Positions 1 to 9,991 of a DNA stretch of 64,000 nucleotides are shown here, piece after piece. The stretch comes from Melitaea cinxia (Eukaryota > Arthropoda > Insecta > Lepidoptera > Nymphalidae): assembly GCF_905220565.1 (NCBI RefSeq), contig NC_059421.1:9631501-9695500 (forward strand). The letters run 5' to 3'. A program made the position numbers and the translations under genes. The first letter of the stretch is position 1. Every line of letters starts with the position of its first letter. Below the pieces are notes generated by a model, which had not been told where the DNA came from, made no database searches, and worked only from the letters and a program-made list of their open reading frames with translations.

Positions 1-300
1 CCTAGCCAAGTTATAGATCGTAATATCATAGGTAACAATTAATTTGTTTGCACAAATTAATTACTGAAACAGTCTATGTTAAGCTACTCGCAGGATACAA
101 CAAGTGCGCCGTGCCAAGCCAGAGCCAAGACTGCCAGGCGCGGTTTTACCGTTCGTTTTATACACGTCAGAATAACTCGAGTAATATAATGAGTGAGGGT
201 AGGTCACAATCGAAGGATGTGCTAGGGAGCGTGATCGGTACATCTGTTGTTTATAAATTCCTTGCTAATTGCCTACGGTAGCGCAAGTGCGGACAAGTAT
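1..300 (+). repeat. Dispersed ~300-bp repeat, copy 1
   Basis: The first 300 bases match 43201-43500 over nearly their full length with scattered substitutions and small indels. Shared landmarks are CCTAGCCAA at the start, TTTGCACAAATTAATTA, CAGGATACAACAAGTG and TTGTTTATAAATTCCTT. A 77-codon open frame runs through this copy but is not kept in the other, so it is not called a gene. The copy is cut by the window edge. Family identity unknown. Confidence 0.8.
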
Positions 301-714
301 TTAAATTACTTGTTATGACTTAAACAGTATATACAAAACGAAATTGTGTGACAACAATGTCACAAATAACATTTAAATGTACATATTATATTTCAGGTTT
401 TATTAGATTCAAACTTTTTTTTTAGATTACTTTTTAAATATTACACTACTTATGTCTGGATTTATATCCTTTTAAAAAACTTATTATTATTATTATTATT
501 ATTACGCACTTGAAATTTACAAGATAAAGCCAGTATGACTAATTATTTACTCAGTTATTATCTACTCTGCGTCTGTTCGATGTCATAATAGTTTGTCAAC
601 ACGCCAGCGCACTGGTGTGGAAATTTCGATGTATCCGATACTATTTTTTTTTAAGTACACACTGATCTTAACAGAATTACAAATTTTTGAGGACGATATA
701 AAATATATGTATAT
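301..714. other. AT-rich spacer, nothing recognised
   Basis: AT-rich DNA with a (TTA)n run near 481-503. No open frame of note and no match to the other families in the window. Confidence 0.6.
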
Positions 715-1435
715 TTAACCCTTGATATACCCGGTGACTTCATACATACACAATTTACCTGGTGGGGTCCCCTGGACTCCCGGAAAAAAAATCGTAAATT
801 TAACATGAAATAAATATTTTTAAATAAAAATGCTTCTTATATTTATTTATGTTTTTCGCGCGTATCTTGTATGTATGTATGTATGTAATATTCTTTACTA
901 CCTCATATTTCCAGAACCACTAAACGGATTTACATAACTGAGGTATCGTTAGGTTCGTCTTTGCTGCCCAAGTGTTCTTAGATAGGTGACATTAAAAAAA
1001 ATCAAACATGGCGGCTGTGCGAAGCCATTGTATTTAATGAAAAAAAAATTTTTTTTCTCGAATACTACAATATGGGTATCAAATTGAAGGGCACAATACA
1101 AGGATTTTAAAAAGGTATATCATGATTATTATTACCGTAATACTAAGACAATATAAAATAATACAATATTAAAGTTTAAAAAATGTGGACTTTGCTCTTT
1201 CGCACGCCTATGCCATGTCAAACTCGCCTCCTAGGCGACGATCAACTTCGGGGTGTAGCCTTTCAAATAAAATACAATGGTTAAAAAAAAACATACAATT
1301 AAAATTACAAATAAAAATTAATAAATGTCACACCAATTTACAATTACATTAATAAAATTAATAACAAATACATAATACCAAATACAAACAAATAATTTTA
1401 ATAATAATTTCATTATATTAAAACTAATAGTTGTT

Positions 1436-1576
1436 GATTTAAGCAGTCACCTATTTGCTAAAGGTCAGGCTTACGTTGCTTTGAGCAGAGTGAGATCTTT
1501 CTCCGGGCTTGCTATCAGTTCTCTTGACCCTAAAAATTTACTTAATCAACCACATGATGTAAACTGTTTTAATTAA
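1436..1576 (+). pseudogene. Helitron helicase (Pif1-like) C-terminal fragment
   Basis: The plus-strand frame reads 46 residues to a stop at 1574-1576 and includes KGQAYVALSRVRSFSGLAI. This matches the conserved motif VI region of the SF1B/Pif1-type helicase at the C-terminus of Helitron Rep-Hel proteins (Q-x-Y-V-A-L-S-R-V). The ATP-binding motifs and the Rep part are absent, so it is a truncated relic. It lies inside the piggyBac-type element, about 40 bases before a large foldback. Either a Helitron inserted there and decayed, or the fragment was carried along. The motif identification is strong; how it arrived is inference. Confidence 0.85.
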
Positions 1577-1614
1577 TTGAACCGATTACGTAATTTGTCT
1601 GACTAAAAAGACAT

Positions 1615-2108
1615 AAATAAAATAATAATTAAAAAAAAACAAAAAACCCGCCTGCGTGAAGAACAACTAATAGAAAATCAACTGAAAAAGCTGGAACAAG
1701 ATAAAAATTCAATATGCACACAAAGTCAGCGAAATAAATAGAAACAGTATCAAACATTTTTTGCTGTACATTTAAAATATATTAATAAGGTAGTCCTTCG
1801 AAACTTTATGCAACGTCATAGATAATATGCAGTCGGAGGCATGAAATTGAAGGATAAGTCAAATCATTCTCTCTTTGTGCATGTCTCCGACTGCATGTTA
1901 TCTATGACGTTGCATAAAGTTTCGAAGGACTACCTTATTAATATATTTTAAATGTACAGCAAAAAATGTTTGATACTGTTTCTATTTATTTCGCTGACTT
2001 TGTGTGCATATTGAATTTTTATCTTGTTCCAGCTTTTTCAGTTGATTTTCTATTAGTTGTTCTTCACGCAGGCGGGTTTTTTGTTTTTTTTTTTAATTAT
2101 TATTTTAT
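1615..2108. repeat. Foldback with ~230-bp near-identical arms
   Basis: Bases 1615-1843 are repeated in reverse complement at about 1881-2108, around a spacer of about 37 bases. By eye the arms differ by two substitutions near the centre plus A/T-run length. Transcription would give a hairpin RNA with a very long stem. Each arm contains an open frame ending in a stop: residues such as RLREEQLIENQLKKLEQDKN, then ICTQSQRNK and a stop (left arm, plus strand, about 1650-1741), which looks like the charged coiled-coil C-terminus of an unrecognised protein. Confidence 0.92.
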
Positions 2109-2403
2109 TATATATTTGGTTTAACAATGGCATAAGTTTTTAGTTAAAATTATACAATGACAGCCTTTAATTAAGGAACTTCTAGAATATGGCACTTTTT
2201 GTAATAAAATTACGAGACCTACCTTCTAGTCTCAACATTTCAAAAACAAAAGAATTTTTAAAAAGTAAATTTTTAAGAAATATAACAAAAACATAATAAA
2301 TTTTTATAAAAAGCAAAAAAAAGAACATGGCCCGAACAAAAACAAAAAACGTGCAAGACCTTTTGGTCACGGTTGGTGACACAGTCATTGCATTTTTTTT
2401 TTT

Positions 2404-2520
2404 TGCACAGCTAAGGCACACAGGCTTAGTACAGCTATGGCAAATATATGCAGTTTTCCTTTTTAGACGCGGTGGACATAGGTGACAATACTTTCTCTCA
2501 TTTCGGGGCAGTTTCTGCTC
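2404..2520 (-). pseudogene. piggyBac transposase C-terminal cysteine-rich domain (relic)
   Basis: The minus-strand frame from 2520 down to 2404 has the spacing C-x2-C-x11-C-x2-C-x4-C-x2-C, with CHLC, ICHSC and VCLSC as the cysteine pairs and basic residues RLKRK between them. This is the RING-like zinc-binding tail of piggyBac transposases, which binds the sub-terminal repeats. The DDD catalytic core that should precede it is missing: the acidic N-terminal relic at 2768-2911 is only about 250 bases upstream on the same strand. A long A-run just after the last cysteine shifts the frame. Deletion derivative, not functional. Confidence 0.75.
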
Positions 2521-2523
2521 ATT

Positions 2524-2569
2524 ATTGCTCTCTACAGGTATTGCTCTCTACAGTTATTGCTCTCTACAG
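2524..2569 (+). repeat. 16-bp tandem repeat, three copies
   Basis: ATTGCTCTCTACAG starts at 2524, 2540 and 2556, an exact 16-bp period differing only in the two linker bases. It sits between the two piggyBac protein relics, at the probable internal deletion junction. Confidence 0.9.
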
Positions 2570-2767
2570 CGCGTAACTGCCGAGGAAGTTTGGTATTATA
2601 TTATACATTGCTTTCATCGAGTTCGGTTGTAATAGCTTTGATGAAATCGAGACAAGATAATTTAGGATTGATTGATGTACTCCGTAGCAGAGTTTGTGAT
2701 GAGAGCTCGCAGTCATCCTCGGATTCAGACACCACCTCGTTAGGACTAGACTAGACTGTGGACTAGA

Positions 2768-2911
2768 AAGTCTCCTAGGCTGGTTCAACGCTATATTTTG
2801 TTGATCCTCACCATCACCATCCGTGTCGCTGTCACTTACTTGTGCGAGCCAGTTGTTTATTACAGACTCAGCACCACCGTCAAATACGTTTATCGTACTG
2901 TGAGACACCAT
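2768..2911 (-). pseudogene. Probable N-terminal segment of the piggyBac-like protein
   Basis: A minus-strand frame starts at 2911 and reads an acidic, Ser/Asp-rich stretch (VSDSDTDGDGEDQQN), as is usual in the poorly conserved N-terminus of piggyBac transposases. It lies upstream of the cysteine-rich tail on the same strand. A second acidic-serine frame on the plus strand (2638-2757, SSQSSSDSDTTSLGLD then stop) overlaps the intervening bases and may be an inverted piece of a similar N-terminus. Assignment rests on composition and context only. Confidence 0.45.
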
Positions 2912-3316
2912 TATATCATCTGAAAAAAAAAACAGTAAAAATACTGTAAATAGGCTAAAACAATAATAAATAAATATAAGATAGATATGTATATAGGTAC
3001 TAGATAATAAATATAATACTTATATTCTTTTTTTTTAAATATATACTTATAATACATAGTAAACACCCAGACAAACACAAACGCTAATGTTCATCACAGT
3101 AACATTAATACCCCGGTGGAGTCCCATGGACTCCACTAGCGTGATTACTTACCGATCGGAGTCACGTACATCAACGTCCACTCTCCCCCGCGTTCGGTGC
3201 GTCACTGTGTGAAGGTACTGGAAAGCACAATTTCAAAATCCAAAAACTAACGATTTTATGAGCGCGTAAAGTTTTCAATGGAGTCCCAGGGACCTACCGG
3301 GTAAATTAAGGGTTAA

Positions 3317-4129
3317 TTTTAGTGGGTAGTGTAGGTTTTAACAGACATATTTTTTAAACTCCATACTTCAATGAACAAAGTTTTACAAAAGATGAAAAAG
3401 CTATGAAATGCTTAGAGTATGAATAGCGACTTGCAATTTATTAATGGGAAATAAATGCCTTAATTATCTTCGAGAATATTTATTTGTGACATAATGTGAC
3501 GTGATGTGACAAGGGGTGGGAAGGGGTCTAAAATTTTGTGACATCACATTTCCAAACAGAATATATTTTTTGTTAATATAAAATCATGATATTTAAATTA
3601 CATAGCTATTTACTACGTTTGAAATTGAAAAAATATATGACGTCACACTAGGTAGGCGGGGTCTCATAAGTGTGAAAAGCTGTGACATGAACGTGGTAGG
3701 GGTCAAAAATTCTCGAAATTTGTGCGACGTAATTTATGGATGATCAATAAATTCTAATCCAATTTTATATTGGTTAAGAAAAATATAAATTGAAGTAAAA
3801 TTGTCGACTATGTTTTCGTAAATAATTATTACTTTGCTACTTAAAAAATCCTAAATCTGACTTAGGCCCGCTATTGCTCTAATCCTAATATATAGGATAC
3901 CACATTATATGTATACACAGTTAAGTGATGGCACAGTTCAGTGGACGTAAGATGTAGATCGTAACTGACGTAGGCTTTAAATCCGTTCGAGCATTTTGGG
4001 TCTTAAAATCCTTCATTGTTAAATCCTACACATGCTGTATAAGATATAAGTAATTGTCGTGAACTATTGTGAACACTGCATGTAGGTATATAAATAAATT
4101 ATTTTTATTATTCGGATTTGACTAGCCTG
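3317..4129. other. No gene; unassigned repeat-like DNA
   Basis: AT-rich DNA with recurring TGTGACGTCA / GTGACATCAC words near 3480-3720, typical of decayed transposon sequence. No coding frame, no inverted ends found. Confidence 0.5.
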
Positions 4130-4712
4130 TTGGCGCAGTTTGAGTCACCCTGCTTGCTGCTCCGAGGGTTATGGGTTCGATCCCCACCCTGAGTCTGGGT
4201 GTAATTTAAATATTTATTTATATATTTATATCATTACAGCCTATACAATCCACTGCCGGACATAGGCCTCCACAAGTTTACGCCAAAAATAACGTGAACT
4301 CATGTGTTTTGCCCATAGTCACCACGCTGGGCAGGCGGGTTGGTGACCGCAGTACTGGCTTTGTCGCACCGAAGACGCTGCTGCCCGTCTTCGGCCTGTG
4401 TATTTCAAAGCCAGCAGTTGGATGGTTATCCCGCCATCGATCGGCTTCTTAAGTTCCAAGGTGGTTGTGGAACCTTGTTATCCCTTAGTCGCCTCTTACG
4501 ACACCCACGGGAAGAGAGGGGGTGGCTAAATTCTTTAGTGCCGTAGCCACACAGCACTATATATTATATATGTATTATTTATAAGTATGTTTATCGAAAA
4601 ATAATGTAGCTATACTAGTCGGCTGTTACCTATGACACAAGCATTAAGTTACTTTAGGAACAGACAACCGTGTGTGTATTGTGTATATATATATTTATTT
4701 ATTTATTTATTA
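4130..4712 (+). mobile_element. SINE-B copy split by a family D insertion
   Basis: 4130-4225 carries the tRNA-like head (GACTAGCCTGTTGGCGCAG, box B GGTTCGATCCC). 4560-4712 carries the body and tail (GGCTGTTACCTATGACACAAG, GGAACAGACAACCG, then TTTA repeats). The two halves line up with the uninterrupted copy at 51023-51283. The interruption is family D. Confidence 0.85.
4226..4558 (+). mobile_element. Family D element, near full length
   Basis: Runs from TCATTACAGCCTATAC to CCGTAGCCACACAGCA. Matches copies at 53800, 41415, 30112 (minus) and 38985 (minus). On its minus strand the last ~45 bases resemble an RTE-type LINE tail (GTGGAGGCCTATG, AGTGGA, AGGCTGAAATGATGATG), so it is probably a retroposon whose true orientation is minus here. 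The 68-codon frame inside recurs in several copies but with stops and shifts; no protein is claimed. Confidence 0.85.
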
Positions 4713-4754
4713 AGTGAAATTTCTTTAGAGTCGCTGTAATTTGAAACTCGATGA

Positions 4755-4990
4755 ATGAAATAAACGCAAAAATGTATAGGAGAGAGTGAGATAGAATACA
4801 TTACTGCTACTTATATACTCATAACGTACAAGCGATGCGTTTTGCATGGCGCTTACGACCTTTTTTACGAGACCATGATCATTGTCGATAGAAAAAATTG
4901 CAATGGCGTACCTTCCTAGGACTTTTTAAAAGTTTCACTTTATCTGTGTGTACATTGCACACACACACACTTTTATTTAATTATTTTTAT
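4755..4990 (+). repeat. Family G repeat, copy 1
   Basis: Shares an ordered series of words with 21270-21495: AGAGTGAGA/GAATGAGA, AAGCGATGCGTTTTG/AAGCGACGCGTTTTG, CTTACGACCTTTTT, CACGA, CGATAGAA and a terminal CACACACACTTTT. Two diverged copies, no coding content. Confidence 0.7.
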
Positions 4991-5965
4991 ATGATATACA
5001 ATAAATAATTATATATGTTATGTTATCATTGTTAAATAAATAGGGGAAACATATATAAATGGTTTTTTTTTCTTGTGGGTTACGTGAAGGGGCGTTTATT
5101 TAGAACGACATAAGTCTTGAAGGGGTTTACTAACCAACAGAGTATTAAATAATAAGCTTCGGCTTATTAATTTTTTCGACTTATTATTATTTAGGAATAA
5201 TAAATATATTTTTTCAACTTTTATACCGATTTGTCCCATCAGAAACTACACTTCCACAACATAATAAACGATAAAATATATAACATAGATATTTGAGATA
5301 CATAATAATACCAAATAAGAGTATTGTATCAATTCATAAAAACAGTACATTCAATTATTAATATTGCTACAAAAATAAATTGTCAGATCTTCACAGCAAG
5401 CACAGCACAGCATAAACTTAATTTATCATGCTCAGCACAGTACAGCTCAGTATAGCAAATCATTAAAATAAATAATAAAGTTCCCTACACTTGGTATTAC
5501 AAGAATGTGTAATTAAAGATGAACCTAAGCACTAAATCTAAATAGTTGCACAAGACCTAGGTATATTATGAGCCAGTTTATATTAGTGATTTAGTGAGGT
5601 GGCAATACGCCAGCGGAGTAACACTAATTGATCTGTTAAGACTCCATTAACTTACTCTGATTAATAGCCATATAGCTTTAAGTGGAAGATGAGAAGTATA
5701 TTTGATTTAAGAAATTCCAAGTTTGAATACATGGTTGATTTAATCTAAAGTTAGAATTGAAAATTGATTTAAATCAAGTAAGATTCAAAAGCACTTTGGG
5801 ATTTTTACTCCAGAAAAACTTATTGTAATTTATGTGAGGAATATCAAAATAAACAAATAAAAGATTATCAAAATAAATGGCTATTTCACAAAAATATATC
5901 TGCTGAGAAGCAATAGTTACTTTAAAAAAAATGTTAAAACTATATTTAATATTCATAGATTTTTT
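4991..5965. other. No gene seen
   Basis: AT-rich sequence with CAGCACAG-type short repeats near 5395-5450. A 67-codon minus-strand frame (5774-5977) has no recognisable motif and ends inside family E; treated as chance. Confidence 0.6.
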
Positions 5966-6406
5966 AACCGACTTCAAAAAAAGAGGAGAAGAGGTTACTC
6001 AATTCGACCGTGATGTTTTTTTAAATGTATGTTCGGGAATAACTCCGTCATTTATGAACCGAATTTGATAATTATTTTTTTGTTGGAAAGAAGATATTCC
6101 TAATTTGGTACCTACCATGATAAGGAAGCCAGGATCTGATGATGAGATCACAAAGAAATCGAGGAAAATTCTCGAAAATCCGCATAACTTTTTACTGGGT
6201 GTACCGATTTTGATGATTTTTAATTTAATCGAAAGCCGACGTTTATCATGTGGTCACATTTAAATGTCATCGAGATCTGATTACAACTTTTGGAGTAATC
6301 TTTGATAATGCGTATTTACTTGACTATTTTTTCGTCTACCTACGTTGTATTACTTGTCGATGTAATTGAAGTCGGTTTTTCTTCGTTTGCCTGCAAACAC
6401 AATTAT
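5966..6406 (+). mobile_element. Family E element
   Basis: Begins AACCGACTTCAAAAAAAGAGG and ends GAAGTCGGTTTTTCTTCG followed by TTTGCCTGCAAACACAATTAT, so the two ends carry inverted AACCGACTTC words and the right end a small hairpin. Internal landmarks: AACTCCGTCATTTATGAACC, GGAAGCCAGGATCTGATGAT, TTTTTACTGGGTGTACCG. Non-coding; probable non-autonomous transposon of unknown class. Confidence 0.8.
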
Positions 6407-6611
6407 GTCAACTGAACTGCATAATTGCTAGCGTTATTAAAACATCAAATATGATGTCATAAGCATATTTACCTCGAAAATTACTGTAAAAAACTATGAG
6501 TGGTTTAGCTCAACCATATTTCGATCACAACTTGCACACTCTATTTGTCTTTAGTCAGCATAACACTAATGGGCAAAATCATCTGCTCAATTTGGGAGAA
6601 GTCGATCACGA

Positions 6612-6890
6612 TCTGGCGTAGGGCACAGCAGGAAATATACTGCTCAAAATCTGGAGCAGCCCAACTTGGGAAGTACCTCGACCTTGTAGACGATCACAGC
6701 TAAATAATACTGCTTTCAAACAGTGCTGTGTTCCTGTGGTGAGTAAGGTGTTCAGAGCTCTTGGGGGGAATTGAGGGTAGGGTCGGCAATGCGCTTGCGA
6801 TACTTCTGGTATCGCAGGCGTCTATGAGTAATAGCTTATCATCAAATGAGCCATATGCTCATTTGCCAACCTAGTTGTATGAAAAAAATG
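6612..6890 (+). mobile_element. Family C element
   Basis: From GCGTAGGGCACAGCAGGAAA through GCAGCCCAACTTGGGAAG, GTGTTCCTGTGGTGAGTAAG, GGTCGGCAATGCGCTTGCG to AACCTAGTTGTATGAAAAAAA. Same order as copies at 19271 and 54386. Short retroposon-like unit with an A-rich 3' end. Confidence 0.85.
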
Positions 6891-7380
6891 GAGTATAAAT
6901 CCTGTACTAAAGAAACCAATCAGCTTGTAGCCTGGTTCTTCCTGATTTTACGTCGAAATTGCAGGTGTTAGCTAGTGTTGTTTTGTGACATAAGTAACTG
7001 TAGTTTGTTTATTTAGTATTGTCACGCGTTAAAAAAGATATGTAATAAATATATGTATATGTAATTAAATTAAAAGAGCATAGAATAAGAGAATATTAAT
7101 TCTTTCTTAACGCAACGAACTAAATTACAGAGGGGTAAATATATAGTAAAAAAAAAAGTTAGCGATCAGATTGGATTGGAGAACAAAATTAAATTAGACT
7201 AAAGCAGAAAGTAATTTAATACAAGGAAACACAATTTTAAGCTTAATACAAATTTGAATGAACAAACAACTTTATCTTCCTTTTATGGATTAAACGAACG
7301 AGTTTAACACAACCCTAAAATTATTTTGAATCTATAATATGGACCGAAATATATTTTTGATTAATCTAATATTAATTTAA
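6891..7380. other. No gene seen
   Basis: AT-rich unique-looking sequence; no frame over 60 codons and no match to other families. Confidence 0.55.
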
Positions 7381-8230
7381 ACTGCATTGAAGGTTCGGAT
7401 TATTTCTGACACGTGGGTGGAGGTTAACAGTTGTCACTTATCATACTGGGTCTCCGTGACACGTGGCTCGGCAGAAACTCCCTAGATAATCACCCGCCAG
7501 TCTCTCGAGTTCAGTTATCCAAACTCCACGACACCATCTCCATCACGATATCAGTCGGGGTTAAAAAACTTTTGCTCGGCCGCAGGGAAGAATCTCGTTG
7601 CTGATCCGTGCTCAAGCACAGCACAAGCCACAAGAAGAATCGAAAAGGTTGAGCAATTCTTTATCGTTGATTTTGAGGTCATATAAGCCAACCCACAAAA
7701 TCCTGCCACGTGGTATCACCGGCAACAACGGCACCGCACGTGACCACCACGCCAAGGACCCTGGAAGGTAACACCAGAAAGTGAGACCTTCCGTAGTCAA
7801 CCCCCAACGTCTCTGGGTTGACACGGAAATGGCCCATAAAACAAGCACATCCTAACATTTTACAATAATTTAATTTCATAAAACAATAAACTTTAGAGCA
7901 AATAAAATTAATCTAACGCACACAATCTACACACATATTCGCAATTAAAACAAGTAAGTTAGTAATTAAAATTAAACGAAAGTGTTTAATATTACAACAA
8001 CTCACCCAACAAAATCGCACCCTGAACCTGAGCGAGGCTGAAGACAAAGGAAAAGGAAGGAGCCGCACTGCACCAGCGCTATATAGTGCTGAGCCTAATC
8101 TATACCGCGAACCCCACCAATGGTTGCTTACACAGCCCTACGTCACACGAAATACGCTAATAGCGAAACGCCTAGCAATGAAGAATAGCTATTCGACGAA
8201 ACGAAACAATTGTTAAGGGAATGTACGAAG
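7381..8230 (-). repeat. Family K: GC-richer block with promoter-like leader (minus strand)
   Basis: Distinctly less AT-rich than its surroundings. On the minus strand a TATA-like box (8080-8086) is followed about 75 bases later by GGGTGAGT (8007-8000), a good splice-donor match; a second block at 52130-52560 has the same arrangement. Four CACGTG hexamers lie at 7410, 7460, 7707 and 7737. Minus-strand frames of 78 and 66 codons (7612-7848, 7679-7879) match nothing recognised. It could be the 5' end of a transposable element with a spliced leader, or a degraded host promoter; undecided. Confidence 0.45.
8080..8086 (-). promoter_or_regulatory. TATA-like box of family K
   Basis: TATATAG (CTATATA on the minus strand) in a GC-rich setting, 73 bases before a GGGTGAGT donor-like site. 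Parallel to the TATATAA at 52389-52395. Inference only. Confidence 0.35.
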
Positions 8231-8329
8231 AATAAAAATACACGTTACAGTATAATGTAGTGATGATGATGTGAGTAGTGATATAATGAATTGAACTGTA
8301 TCTATTGTCACTGATTGATGACCATCATA

Positions 8330-8500
8330 GCGTTAACGGTAACGACCGCTCTGATGTAGTTGTAAGTGTACCATGTACGCGCCTAAACACAGGCGGTTGC
8401 TGTGTTTGATTCAAGCTCGAGATGGATATTTTGTGGCTGCTCCATATTTTTTGAACAGAAAATTTCCTTATGTGCCCTACTTCAGTTGTACTTTTATTGG
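8330..8500. repeat. tRNA-like head B joined to a family C fragment
   Basis: 8345-8425 reads GACCGCTCTGATGTAGTTG, GCGCCTAAACACAGGCGG and TTTGATTCAAGCTCGAG: the same tRNA-like head as at 17675 and, inverted, 20400-20495. From about 8435 the sequence switches to the inverted start of family C (GCTCCATATTTT..GTGCCCTACTTCAG). Confidence 0.6.
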
Positions 8501-8710
8501 TTTTAGTGGGATTTCATATATCGCGCCTTTCTTCTTATACATTTGTCTATAAATTGTTTATCCACCATTAAAATTTATTTTATTCGAACCAGTAATTACT
8601 GAAATTAAGTTTTTAAACTAAAACACTTCAGCTTTTATAATATTAGTATAGATCTCGTATCATATACTAGGACCAAATATACCCAAAATAATTTTACTTT
8701 TAGAGCATGT

Positions 8711-9440
8711 ATAATTGTGTTTGCTCGCAAACGAAAAAAAAACCGACTTCAATTACATCGACGAGTAATACAACGTGGATCGACGAAAAAATATTCAAGT
8801 AACTACGCGTTATCAAAGATTACTCAAAAAGTAGTTATCAGATCTCAATAAAATTTATATGTGACCACATGACAAACATCAGCTTTCGATCAAATTAAAA
8901 ATTATTAAAATCGGTACACCCAGTAAAAAGTTATTGCGGATTTCCAAAAAGTTCCCTCGATTTCTCTGGAATCCCATCATCAGATCCTGGTTTCCTTATC
9001 ATGGTACTAAACTAGGGATATCTTCTTTCCAACAAAAAAAGAATTATCAAAATCGGTACACCCAGTAACACGTTATTGCGGATTTTCAAGAGTTTCCCTC
9101 GATTTCTCCGGGATCCCATCATCAGATTCTGGTTTCCTTATCACTTGGGATATCTCCTTTCCAACCAAAAAAAGAATTATCAAAATCGGTACATCCAGTA
9201 GAAAGTTATGCGGTATAATACAACGTAGGTCGACGAAAAAAAGCGTCAAGTAAAAACGCATTATTAGATATAACTCGAAAAGTAGTTGTTAGATCTCTAA
9301 TAAATTTAAATGGGACAAATTGACACACACCACCTTTCGATTAAAAAAAATTTGTCACACGGTCAAAAGTTCTGATGTAACATACATTTAAAAAAAATAC
9401 AGTCGAATTGAGAACCTCCTCCTTTTTCGGAAGTCGGTTA
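8711..9440 (-). mobile_element. Family E element with internal tandem module
   Basis: Inverted copy: starts ATAATTGTGTTTGCTCGCAA, ends GAAGTCGGTT. The module AAAATCGGTACACCCAGTA..AGAATTATC is present three times, starting near 8908, 9049 and 9180 (141 and 131 bases apart), which makes this copy about 730 bp against about 440 for a single-module copy. Confidence 0.85.
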
Positions 9441-9991
9441 AAAATGTACAACCAATGTTTTTTCCACGTTGATTTTTCTACTTGTTCAGTGCAATCTTTA
9501 AGGAGTAAATTACGATATGCAATAAATTTTTAATTTTTAATTTATCATTAATTATTTACATCATTCATAAATTTCTAGTAGGTCAGTTTGATTTTGTTTT
9601 AAATCCACTTAATTAAAATTGTATTGTAGTTGGTATGATTGATTTTTAATGCTGTATGTAACTGAATTTGTTAGCTTTTAATTATTTATTATTTAATTGA
9701 TAATTGTATGAAATTTTTCTATTCGTATTTGTTTACCTAATTATTCAAATTACTACTGTTTGAATTATTTCTATTTTCAGTCTGAAATTTATCGATTATT
9801 TCTTATTAATGTGTGCTTTTTTGCTCATTGATGAATTGTTTACTATTGGAAACTTTATTGGTTTTTGTATCAGTTGTATAAGATTTTTTTCATTGTATTA
9901 TTGTACTGTTTGCTTACTAAATAAAAAAATAATAATTAGTTAATTACATTTGATCCAATTCTTCACTAACTCAATTTAGTCACACGCGTAA
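9441..9991. other. No gene seen
   Basis: Very AT-rich sequence (TTTAATT-type words), no frames or repeats recognised. Confidence 0.55.

Larger units (their letters stand above)
719..3312. mobile_element. piggyBac-type element with TTAA target duplication
   Basis: TTAA at 715-718 and 3313-3316 directly flank 17-bp terminal inverted repeats: CCCTTGATATACCCGGT at 719-735 and, read on the minus strand, CCCTTAATTTACCCGGT at 3312-3296 (15 of 17 equal). Sub-terminal repeats of the type GGTGGRGTCCC..TGGACTCC occur inside both ends (about 757-785 and 3114-3141). TTAA duplication and CCC-starting ends are hallmarks of piggyBac elements. Inside are minus-strand remains of a piggyBac-like protein (2404-2520 and 2768-2911) plus two foreign pieces: a Helitron helicase end and a large foldback. 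No intact transposase exists, so this is a non-autonomous composite of about 2.6 kb. Confidence 0.85.

Noticed and set aside
2182..2421. 79-codon minus frame as an independent gene
   Set aside because: It is the frame running out of the piggyBac cysteine-rich tail through an A-run into AT-rich sequence.
4340..4546. 68-codon frame recurring in family D (also at 53905 and 39002)
   Set aside because: Recurrence follows from the repeat itself; other copies carry stops and shifts, and the element looks like a non-coding retroposon.
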